Assembly (NCBI GenBank): GCA_030374765.1
Contig: JARGXX010000115.1
Location: 1,054,001-1,118,000 of the forward strand
Source of the DNA: Agarophyton chilense
Lineage: Eukaryota > Rhodophyta > Florideophyceae > Gracilariales > Gracilariaceae
DNA length: 64,000 nt
Direction of reading: 5' to 3'
Each line of letters opens with the position of its first letter. Position 1 is the first letter of the stretch. A program made the translations under genes and the position numbers. The notes beneath the pieces were generated by a model, which searched no databases, was not told where the DNA came from, and was given only the letters and a program-made list of their open reading frames with translations. This document shows, piece by piece, positions 9,553-18,848 of the stretch.

Positions 9553-10787
9553 TAAACATTGCCACAGCGGTGGAAGGCCTTGTTAAGGCGCGACGAATTA
9601 TCGGTTTCCGACTCGCCTGGACGTTGGCGAATGTCCCGCAGGGCTAGTATAGCCTGCTAAATGGCGGAGTTAGTAGCATATGACCTCAGGAGGTATTGAA
9701 CTGCTTCAGGCCAGCATGTGACCCCTCCTTCGGAGGCGCGTGATGAACCTCTGACAGAGTGATACTGGTCTTCTGCAAGCCCACGTAAGAAGTACGGTAA
9801 GGCAATGTAGGCCTGTCCCTCGTTCATTCCAAGGATGTCAGCTTCCGCGACAAAGCGTGCCAAGAAATACAACACCAATATCGGGTCTTCTCCAGAAAAC
9901 AACTAGTTGCGAAGTGAGAGCTGTATTCGCTTAATGCAGTCCTTCACTCTTCCCGTACCACGGGGTGTACGATCCAAAGAGGAGTCCTCCAAACGGTAGT
10001 ACCGGTATGATAAGATCTTCTTAAAGAGCGAATTGGTCGGTTTCAGCTCCTTCAAACCTGTGTACTTCCTTTCCTTCGTGCGGGCGCGGATCACACCATG
10101 GGTGGCTGTTGACCGCTTAGAGGGTGAGGAACGTTCACCGCAAACTACTTCCACCGATGAATCGGAAGAGTCGAACTCCGAGGATGAGGAATCCGACGTT
10201 TCGGTATCCGTGTTTCTTCGCTTCCTTCGAGCCTGGCGGTTCTCTTCCTTATTTCCCTTGTGGGATACTGCAACCGGCTCGGCCGGATCATCCCCCGACA
10301 TTAGGGTTTGTTCCAACGTCTGGAGACGGCTTCGGACGCGCGAGAACTTGTCCGCGACGTCCTTGAAAAAGGCCGAGGGTCCACCAAGGGACTCTAGAAT
10401 TGAGTTCACGTCCGCACGGAGGACACGGCGGTCCTCAGAAAAATCCTGCGTAGCAGTGTCATCCACCTTCTTGCGAAGGGAATCAAACTCCTCTGCAAGG
10501 ATGACTTGAGCTTCCCGCATAGAGCGGAGTTGCTCTTCCACAGCTGCAAAGCTGGGATCGAGGGGGACATCCCTAGCAGGGGAGAGCATCTGGGCGGCGG
10601 CAGACGCCGGTCCTGCTCCACTTGCTTGGGGTGTCGAATCAGAGACAGGAGGTCTCGAGGTCCTTCCATCTGGCACGCCAGTCGATCCACCGGTATGAGA
10701 CCGTGAACGGACCGGGATACGGGATGGTTGCGATGGTTCCGGGGCACCGATTTGACTCCGTTCTCTCGGACGGTCTTTGAACGACAT
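9553..10787 (-). pseudogene. Element B gag (partial)
   Basis: Gag with a Ser/Arg/Pro-rich start, a coiled-coil region, a basic and acidic-serine tract, and the first part of the Gag helical core ending at the LTR of element A. It resembles the gag of element C along its length. It is broken and incomplete, and is best treated as a fossil. Confidence 0.8.
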
Positions 10788-10930
10788 GAGATCAGAATCC
10801 GTTACACGTGAGTATCCAAACCCGATCGGCTAGTGGGGCCAAGAAGCTTCCTCAAAGAGGGCAACTGAGATCAACCTCAATTTGTTAGTCCTCTTTCCGA
10901 TTAATCGTGACTGAGTGTGCCCGACTCAAT

Positions 10931-10948
10931 TTCTAAGTTGGAAGCCCA
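10931..10948 (-). other. Primer-binding site of element B (diverged)
   Basis: On the minus strand it reads TGGGCTTCCAACTTAGAA, matching the site of elements A and C at 14 of 18 positions and lying three bases from the LTR edge. The differences fit the older age of this copy or a different primer. Confidence 0.55.
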
Positions 10949-10951
10949 GTT

Positions 10952-11870
10952 TGTAGGACAACGCTTGGAGCGGAGACACCACGAAGATGTTTGGGATCTT
11001 CCTCTCTTGAGAGACACGCCTCAGGCGGAGGAGACGCGTCCCAGCGGAGCACAGAAACAGAGCCACTCTGTAAAGGCACGACGAAGTCGGGTGTAAGACC
11101 GAGGCCAATCCGGCGGGATATACCTAGAGTGTTTAGGTGAGCACAGCACAGTCCGGGGTGTGACCAATCCTAGGCGGAATGGTACCACGGCGATTGTCGG
11201 AAAAGGAGCGAGGAGACACTCGTATGAGGTGGAAGAGCGAGGTGAGTGAGGCGGTCACTCACGAGAGCCAAAACGGAGAACAAGAGGAAAACGGGGGCGA
11301 AACCCTATACAGGGGCGAGAAAACGACAAGTGTCGGCGAATAAATATGAACCCAAGATGGTGGTAGCACTCTGGTTGACAAAGGGGTGGATGAACTAACG
11401 TGCAACGGGCGCTCACGCAGTATGCGGTGAAGACGCGCCGAAGGCGAAAAGTTCAGAGCCAAGACTCCCTCTTTCGGATCTCCAAAGAGGGTGTTTACTG
11501 AGGAGCAGTGCTCAACCTCCTAAGTAGTGTGGGGCGCGGCTCCTGACAGTGGGCGCGCGCCCGAAAAATAGACACTAAATAGCGATAGCGTAGCTCAATA
11601 GATACTAAAAATTACTAAATAATACTAACCATTAGGTAGAATCCGGGCCACGTGTGGCACGCCTCGCACTCGAGCGGCGGCATCCGTGCAGTTCACTTGT
11701 TCCACCAGTGTGCACCTCCGGTCTTAACCGGCCGTCGGCACGCAATAGCGGTATAGCTTGTCAAAGACCAAGCTAGTACTCAAGCGAGCGAAATCTCTAA
11801 GTCCTGGGAAGAAACCCTCTTGAAGGGCATTGCACTTCATTATGAAGGGTGTTCGGCATATTCTCTACCA
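10952..11870 (-). repeat. LTR of element B, outer edge uncertain
   Basis: It starts on the plus strand with TGTAGGACAACGC, which fits the LTR terminus seen in A and C (TGT, then four variable bases, then CAA). An A/T-rich island near 11565-11640 matches in position the promoter-like island of LTR A. I could not find a clear matching inverted end; the outer boundary is set only from the expected length. Confidence 0.45.
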
Positions 11871-11954
11871 CTTCTGTTCGACGACGCGTCTTATAATCTG
11901 CATTCTACTTTCCATACAGGTCAATGTTTCGTTATAAGACTTCTGTGTCCCCAT

Positions 11955-13119
11955 TTATTCGTTACTGACTTCGGTGAAGGAAGCCAATGACAACAAGGCG
12001 TTCTGCAATTTGGCTTTGGAGCTTTGATTCCTTTTTGTGGCGGCCACGAACGTATTCTCTTTCCATATGTAGTAGATCTTGAATTTGAACAATAGGCGTA
12101 CCATTTGAGTCATCTTCAGATGCCTCAATTTCATAATTAGCGTCCCCATTCCTTTCGATAATACAATTATGCAGTCGGCAGCACACTACAATTATTAAGG
12201 TAAATTTCTTAACTGAATGACGCAAGGAAAACCACATTATCCCGAAACCACCAACAATCATACCAAACGCTTGTGCGACTGCAGTTCGGCAGGGTGATTG
12301 GTAATAACTGTGACTCTCTTCGATTTGAGATAAACGGTGTCCACCGAAAGAAGTAATTACATGTTTTTTGTTTTCAAAAGCGTTGTCAGCAACACCAAAA
12401 GCCCAAACAGGTAGCGAACTGGATTGTGACATAAGCAGTTGATATACACTTGATGCTTGAAAAGCTGTAGAATCATGTGTACTTTCTTCATGACGAACGG
12501 AAAGAAATGAAAGTCGATAATCAGCATAGCACGATGCAATGCCATCAATTGCCTAGAAACGTTTTCTATTATAATACTTACGGGGATTGGGGACGTTCTT
12601 CGGACACTGTATCTCAATTGCGATTCCATCTAGAGCAGCAATAATACCATCTATTGAAGTTCCACGTAGGCTACGAAATTGTTGCGCCGCACGCCTGCAG
12701 TCTGCAGCAGACTGAAGAAAGCGAATATTAGATAATGATTTGTCGATTGCCAGAAGGCATTCATGAAAGTATGTGTATAATGTTGAGAATCCAACCCCGT
12801 ATGGCCAACTCACGTCAAGGTATGATGCCCCAGCAATAAGGCGAAGAGTTATTAAGAGCTTGATACGCGATGAATGACATGAGCGTTCCAGTCTCGGTAG
12901 TTCATTGAGATTTGTAAGTAATGAAGGGACGCATAACTTTTGAATCTCTTCAAAGTCGTCTACAGAAATGAGATAGAGTCGTTTGAACTTCTTTTCCCTT
13001 ATTGTGTCGACGTGACTTACAAAGCTGAATAGCTGTTGAGGTAAACAAATTTGACCGCGGCGCCCATTAGAACGTGATCTGCGGAAATGTACTGCCACAG
13101 AGAGCAGTATTTTGAGCAT
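11955..13119 (-). mobile_element. PIF/Harbinger transposase, inactivated
   Basis: A DDE transposase of the PIF/Harbinger (HARBI1-like, DDE_Tnp_4) family. It starts with ATG at 13119 and runs in one frame to a stop near 11962, about 385 residues, with one in-frame TAG at about 12555 right after the diagnostic YYNRKRF. Visible motifs: LDGIAIEI (first catalytic Asp), STHDSTAF (second Asp), and AVAQAFGM where relatives have VIExxFG. The third acid is therefore Gln (codon CAA). C-terminal CRLHNCIIE and the basic helix are present. The TAG and the lost acid both argue against activity. No terminal inverted repeats or partner MYB-like gene were identified. It could be a decayed copy or a domesticated, non-cutting relative. 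Confidence 0.85.
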
Positions 13120-13798
13120 GAAATGCTATCCGTATTTTGGTATGGAAGATATACGATGATTGCTTATTTTTTGTGAACGCGATTGTGAACAGAATCCGTA
13201 CTATGAACACCGTGAAAGAGGACCGTTCACGGCTAGTGCAGCTGCAGCTGCTGAGGATTGTATTCTTCACGAGTAAATGAAACATTGCAGCAAGCTCTAA
13301 ATATTTGGTGTTTAGATCGGTTTCTGGAAAACTTTGGTGTTCTATAATCCAAAAGAAAGAAGTTTATAGATCAAGTTTGTATTGCTAAACTGAAGCTGGG
13401 AGCTCATGCAACGTTCCACATTTCATGTTCCAAAACATGATTACAGTTAATAGAACGGGCCTAATTGAAATGGTTTGTTGCACAATTGTGGATTGCACCT
13501 GTCCCAACGACTGTAGACGTGGCTCACACGCATTTGCCGAACTTAATAGAGTTTAGCTCTCTCTCTTTCTCCAACTATCTACAGAGATAACCCCCATTAT
13601 ACAATACTATGTACACCAAAAGAATGTTCGTCGTGCAAAGCGTGGCTATGTGACCGCTGTGTGTTCTGTTTATGTACAGCCAAGTTTGGAAATCAGTGCA
13701 GCATCCTCTAGCAAGAGGAGTTGAATCATTCAAACAAGTGCTCAATTCGTGTGTGTCTGTGCAGAATGAGGCTATGCAGTGGCGTCAACTTGCACAAG
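13120..13798. other. Intergenic, nothing recognised
   Basis: Non-coding-looking DNA between the Harbinger remnant and the next host gene. It may hold the outer end of the transposon, but I see no clear inverted terminal repeat. Confidence 0.5.
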
Positions 13799-14716
13799 TT
13801 AGCCTGCGCTCTCGCCGTGTGCACGCGAGTCTCGCACGCTCTGTTCAAACTCTCGCAGTAGCAGACGAATATCTGGCTCGGGCACCTGCGTCCACATGCC
13901 GCATCGCAAATTATGTTCCTCGCCACAACGCCTCCACTCGTCGAATACCTCATCGCCGACGAGGAACTCCTCCCATTGCTGATGTTCCTTTTCCCACAAT
14001 TCATCCAGCCCAACCTGCGCAAAGAAGGCGGCAAACTCCTTTTCATCCCCAATCCAGCGCAGCTGACCGCTGTCAATTTTGAGACTGGTGCGCGACGGCA
14101 TTCCAATTGAGCTAGGCTCAAACGCTACATCGATGGACTGTCCGTCCAGAAAGTCAAAATCATCTTCCGCGTCGGCAAAGTCAGCCAGGCAGATTTCGCC
14201 AATGAGTTGGTGCGAGTGTTGCTCGCTGTCATCGTCCTTGACAAATCTCAAATTGGTCTTGGTGCGACCACCCAGTCTCAAACGCTCCACAGAGGCATCA
14301 TCCAACTCGGCAGCATATTGTACATAACGCGCGCCTTCACCGGCGGGGCGCTCGCCAACGCTCTTCACTAAATGACTTTGGGCGCGGCGGAACAAGCCGC
14401 TCGGTTTTTCAGACTCGTCCTCGCTGTGACTCTTGGCAGCATCGGTGTCGCGTGTGCGGCCGCGACGCAGAAAGAGCGAGATGCGATGGCGCGACGTCAG
14501 ATGCTCGGTCACGCCGGTATCGCGACGCATCGTAGAGTCGCGCCGTCCCGAAACGCCGGACGGAGACGGTGCCGGCGCATGCGCGCTTCTTTTGGGGTGC
14601 GGGCGACGCAGCGACGACCAGCCGCCCACGATGCGCCAGCGACCGGACAGCGGCGCCGCTTCGGAATGCGGCCGTCTCTTCGGCGAGGACGGCTGGCTGG
14701 AGTCGCGGCTGGACAT
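13799..14716 (-). CDS. Unknown acidic/basic host protein, 305 aa
   Basis: Not recognised. The first ATG is at 14716 (MSSRDSSQPSSPKRRP); the open frame continues upstream only through non-ATG codons over an antisense GA-rich repeat, so the hydrophobic leader seen there is probably not translated. The first half is Ser/Arg/Pro-rich and likely disordered. The second half is more ordered, with an acidic stretch (ADFADAEDDFDFLDG) and a helical end rich in Trp and Glu (WEKEHQQWEEF) finishing with LLLREFEQSV. No membrane segment, signal or enzyme motif is visible. It is tail to head with the F-box gene on the same strand. Likely a real gene because of its length and the ordered C-terminal half, but the function is unknown. 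Confidence 0.6.
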   Translation of the reverse strand: MSSRDSSQPSSPKRRPHSEAAPLSGRWRIVGGWSSLRRPHPKRSAHAPAPSPSGVSGRRDSTMRRDTGVTEHLTSRHRISLFLRRGRTRDTDAAKSHSEDESEKPSGLFRRAQSHLVKSVGERPAGEGARYVQYAAELDDASVERLRLGGRTKTNLRFVKDDDSEQHSHQLIGEICLADFADAEDDFDFLDGQSIDVAFEPSSIGMPSRTSLKIDSGQLRWIGDEKEFAAFFAQVGLDELWEKEHQQWEEFLVGDEVFDEWRRCGEEHNLRCGMWTQVPEPDIRLLLREFEQSVRDSRAHGESAG

Positions 14717-15326
14717 GCGGGGCAGGCTCAACGACGCGGCGGCGGCGAGAGCGCGGCGGCGACGACAGCGCGGCGGCGCGATCGGCGCGATGGTGAAGCG
14801 GGCGAGCACGGCGACGAGGAAGGGGACGAGGACGAGGACGAGGAAGAGGAAGAGAGAGAGCACGAGAAGGAAGAAGAAGACGAGGACGAAGAAGAGGACG
14901 CGGGCTCGGGCGCAGACGCGGGCTCGGGCTCGGGCGCGGGAGCGGACGCGGACGCGGCTGCGGAGGGGCGCCGCACGTGCGCTCGTGGCGTCGTCATGGT
15001 GCTGCCGGGGACGAGCGGTGCGCGCGAAGGCGTGGAGGCGCTGAAAGCGCGCGGTCGGTCGCGCGCCGCGCCACCGATTTTGTGCACCGTCAACACGTGG
15101 CGAACAGCTCCGCCTCGTCGCCTCGCGCTTCGCCTCTTCCGTCCTCTCCCCTCCTCGGCTCCACCATCCTCTCCGTCGCCCCCCGCCTCAAGCCTCTACC
15201 TCGCCCATCGCCGTTGGCTTTTCCAGCGCTTTTGTACCCCTCTGAATTGCATCCGCGGCTCTCCACGGCTGTACAGCCATATGTGTTAGTTTATTTCCTT
15301 TCAATGATCCACAGCTTCCGCCTCCG
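14717..15326. repeat. GA-rich, low-complexity GC-rich stretch
   Basis: Between two minus-strand genes. 14815-14905 is a purine-rich run built from GACGAG and GAAGAG units, followed by GCGGGCTCGGGC-type repeats to about 14955. Plus-strand frames here encode only Glu/Asp, Arg or Ala/Gly runs and look spurious. It is likely the promoter and 5' leader of the minus-strand gene at 13799. Confidence 0.55.
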
Positions 15327-16880
15327 TCACGCCGGAAAGAACATCATGCTTTCATCGAAGCATAGAGCATGCCATTTTTCCAGAACCCCTTTCACAGATG
15401 TGCACTTGAGTCCTGCAAGCTCCGCCCGCTCCGTCTCCCGTATCGCGTCTTTTATAAAATGAAGCAATTCCTTTATGTGACACCCTCGAATGTGCAATTT
15501 CACGTCTTCTATCCACAATGTACCTGCTCCGCTTAGTCTCACAAGTCGGAGCAGTGCGGGCACGCTCCTCAAAAACAAAGTGTCCGCAAAATCTCCCACC
15601 ACACCTACCGTCAAACTCTCCGCAACTTGCGTCCATCCGGCGCTTCGTGACGCCGTTAATCTCTGTACCAGCACATCATGCGGAAATGAGCAAAGTACGT
15701 GACCTGCACACGACGCGATTCTGGTCGATAGGATCACCTCGCTCGCTCCAATCTGTTTCGCCAGATTCATCGTCGCTGCAAACACCGCCATGCCTTCCAC
15801 ATCGTTTCTGATAAATAGCGGTTTGCCGTTTGCTGTTCGTGAATCCGCAGCTTGAATTTGAAGCTCAGGGGGGCAACACAACTTGATGTCATTTTGTAGC
15901 AACGATTGCGCCGCGAGGTACGTGTCTACCTCCATTATCATTCGCTCTCGCATGGTAGGATCAAATGCAGACGGTGGCGGAAAGCGTTGAAACCCGTCTA
16001 GTCCCGTCAGCCACTCCGATAAACGCACTTTCTCGTCACGCACAAAACGAACTCTGGGCAATCGCGTGAAGCGTGCTTCGCCAGCCCTGTCCACAAGTCG
16101 AACAACCGGCAAATGGCGTCGTATTGCCCACAAGCTTGTCCTTAATCTTTGCACGAAGTGGTGTGTCTGTTCGAGCGGCAGGTCTTCAAAGAAGCTGATG
16201 GAAAAGGATGTGGCCTGTCGCAGCAGTCGGGGCAAATGTTCTTTCGTCGTGTCACGCATTACCGTGGGGGATATGCGAAACAGGGAGAGGTGAGCCGGCG
16301 AGCACCATGTATTCGCAAACGCTCTGATAGTTTCTCGAGTGGGTTTGAGAAGAACCAGACGTCGAAGGCGTCGCCCGAAGGACCATGGAACGAAGGACAA
16401 GAGGGAAAGTGGCGATGACTGATTCTTTCTCGAAGAAACAGCTACGGAAGAGGATTCATCCACAAACTGAAGGTCTCGAATATAATCACAGCGGTACAAC
16501 TGCGCCATAACTTCGTCATGGGCTTCTCCCAAAGCTGGGAGTCTCACGCAGCGCAAAGAGCGTCGCCCTTGAAGCAGAATGAAGGTTATAGTATCCATTT
16601 CTGCCCGGGAAACATTGAGCAGTGCGTGAGGTGGTGCGGGATGCTGCAAGTTCAAGCTTCGTGGCTGTTTCGCAAAAATAGAAGTCATTTCGGCGAACAG
16701 CTTTTCGAGCCGCGCGCATGTTCGAGAAAGGTTCAGTGCATCTCTTGTTTCTCGAAGCTCTGCCTCCTTGAATTCTGTTGTAGGGGGACAAAGTCGAGCG
16801 AATATTAGCAAAATGACTTCGTCAGGCAAGTCTAGAAGGACTCGCACGAGGTGGTAGCGGCATGGGTTCAGTTGGTCCAT
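15327..16880 (-). CDS. F-box protein, 517 aa
   Basis: Likely substrate adaptor of an SCF (SKP1-cullin-F-box) ubiquitin ligase. The first ATG is at 16880 (MDQLNPCRYHLV). Residues about 15-60 form an F-box: LLDLPDEVILLIFARL, a linker, then ALNLSRTCARLEKLF. The rest, about 450 residues, alternates Leu-rich and basic stretches and may be a degenerate leucine-rich or helical substrate-binding region; I see no kelch or WD repeats. Single exon. It is divergent from the PAK gene, with about 2 kb between their starts. The F-box call is good from the pattern; the target is unknown. Confidence 0.75.
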   Translation of the reverse strand: MDQLNPCRYHLVRVLLDLPDEVILLIFARLCPPTTEFKEAELRETRDALNLSRTCARLEKLFAEMTSIFAKQPRSLNLQHPAPPHALLNVSRAEMDTITFILLQGRRSLRCVRLPALGEAHDEVMAQLYRCDYIRDLQFVDESSSVAVSSRKNQSSPLSLLSFVPWSFGRRLRRLVLLKPTRETIRAFANTWCSPAHLSLFRISPTVMRDTTKEHLPRLLRQATSFSISFFEDLPLEQTHHFVQRLRTSLWAIRRHLPVVRLVDRAGEARFTRLPRVRFVRDEKVRLSEWLTGLDGFQRFPPPSAFDPTMRERMIMEVDTYLAAQSLLQNDIKLCCPPELQIQAADSRTANGKPLFIRNDVEGMAVFAATMNLAKQIGASEVILSTRIASCAGHVLCSFPHDVLVQRLTASRSAGWTQVAESLTVGVVGDFADTLFLRSVPALLRLVRLSGAGTLWIEDVKLHIRGCHIKELLHFIKDAIRETERAELAGLKCTSVKGVLEKWHALCFDESMMFFPA

Positions 16881-18848
16881 GGGCTGTTTGAGAGGGGAAA
16901 GCTGTTTAGAAGAAATCACAGAAAGGCGTAGAGGGCTTCTAATTGTATGACCCTTGTTCTAAGAAGTGCACCGTTTGCGTTTTGAGACGCGTTTGATCGG
17001 GACCCAGGCTTGCTACCAAAAGCACAACACAAATATGAGTTGTGAACGGATTGGGCCGCTACAACGGCAAATACGATCACTTTGAACTTTTATGCGCAAA
17101 ATATGCGTTAAAGAGGGTGTCTAATTTCGATACTCTAGGCGGCATCGCCTTGCTGCGCCATTTATGTTCAAATCTCACTCTACTGTCTGAACGCTTCTCC
17201 CGCATCACGACTTGTGCCGGTGTCTTTTGTCGAATGTCCTTCATTATCTCTGTCACACTGAACATCCACGCCATCATTCGACGACCAAATGTTTCGAAAG
17301 CGGCTCTCAAGTGTCCAGATAGGGAAATGCGTGTCACGGGTGGGCGGATCCCCAGAGGGAACGCAATTTCCATTCGACAGAATAATCCGGTGGTAGAGGC
17401 TTTACGCTTTTGCAAATTTGCTCATATTTTCGCGTTCTGCATCGGAAAAGGTGTTATTCCTTAGTTGTCGGCCAGATTTGGCTGAATGCTGCTGACTGGG
17501 CTAGAACAACGCGAAAATAGGCGAAAATACACGGCGTAACTGAGATACAGAAAATATTGGAATCACAGGAGCATCTCAAACCCCTCACGTCCAACCAACT
17601 TCTGCAAAGTCGCAAACTATGTAATTCACGCCACCAAAATGGAAAAAACAGATCAATGAATCCCCGAACTACATACGCTTGTCGATGGTGAATATGTGCC
17701 TCATTTCTCAAAGAAAATGATCGAGACTTCTGATAGTACACTAAGAGCATCTGTTGTTTGCTATAGGTTATGCATGGTTTTCGCGATAGAAGACCTGACG
17801 GATAAAACACCGCAAATTAGAAAAATTAGAAAAGGCGGTTCTTTGATGTTGTCTGAAATATCGAAGAGATGAACTTAGCTTTCGTCGGATTTTTGCAAAA
17901 ATGTATCATTGAGCGATAGCGATCTCATGCGACTAGGTCGAGCTTTCTGATGTATGGGATTAGGCTGTGGCGGTTGACTTCTTATGTTCAACAGGGGAGT
18001 TTTTAAGGGATATTGATGCTTCATCCCTGGAGAACAACCGGCGGGAAGACGTTTTACTCTGTAGACCGATTGAAGCAAAGCAGTGAATGCAGCCTTTGCA
18101 CGGGGAAAAACGTAGTAGTGCAAGAGATGGACATGTTTGTCCACTGCTGAGAAAGAGCTGACGGAAGTTATGTCATTATTGCAACTATCTAGAGAGGATG
18201 CAGTCTAAACGCTCAGCACATTCCTACAGAGAGCGTGATTGGGGTCTCTGATGTGTACGAGAATGTTCTTGTGGGGCACATCATTGTAGGTCTGTGCATA
18301 AAAGCTTGGAGCACGCCAAACAAAACTACATGAAAAGAGGCAGTCGAGAACCTGTGTGGTGGTCTCGAAGCAGCGAACGTCTCTCGCGTCTCTTTCCTTG
18401 TTCTTCTCCCCTCCAGCGACTACAGCTGGCGCTGACCACCTGGGAATTCTTACTCTAAGCCGCCCTTTCGGTGCCAATCGAGAAGGAAAGCCCCCTTTCC
18501 ACCAATGCTTAAGCTGTAGCTTGAACCGATTAAAATAAGTTCTTTCCATTGGAGTGCGCCGCATTTCTGGAGAGGTGGGTTCCGTGAGGTTGCTCTTCCA
18601 ATTTCAAATATTCAAAACCCCAAAGCCCGCGTCCCAAGACAACGTCAGGCTTTCCGCATGGGGATGACTGTCATTGTTCCCTCGAAGCCCAAACCCATTA
18701 CCGCACTGGAGCGACTCATAAGTGACATGACACACATAGTTGCAGGCTATTACGCCAATTTCTGATCTTTAATTGTGTGGGTAGTTGAGACGCACCCAAC
18801 GTAACGACCCGGCTGTCTTTCTCGCCTCATCCCTTCCCTCGTTACATC
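16881..18848. other. Intergenic, 2 kb, no recognised gene
   Basis: The divergent region between the F-box and PAK genes. Short frames exist on both strands (for example 17042-17464 plus and 17077-17415 minus) but none resembles a known protein. A 17-base run near 18434 resembles the 3' part of 5S rRNA, but the rest of a 5S gene is absent. Confidence 0.5.

Larger units (their letters stand above)
9553..11870 (-). mobile_element. Ty3/gypsy element B, older copy split by element A
   Basis: The gag start, leader and 5' LTR of a second Ty3/gypsy copy on the minus strand. Its gag core is clearly the same family as element C at the right end of the window (shared blocks such as SSRASEGGVT and PEAVQYLLRSYAT). 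The gag is cut at 9552/9553 by the LTR of element A; the remainder should lie left of base 1. It is broken: the insertion plus about one or two further breaks, so it is older than element A. The right edge is approximate. Confidence 0.82.

Noticed and set aside
14372-15289. 305-codon plus-strand frame rich in Glu/Asp and Ala/Gly
   Set aside because: It is the complement of the minus-strand gene leader and a purine-rich repeat; it has no ordered region.
18430-18450. 5S rRNA-like words (TGACCACCTGGGAATTC)
   Set aside because: Only about 17 bases match the 3' part of 5S rRNA; the 5' half, internal control region and length are absent.
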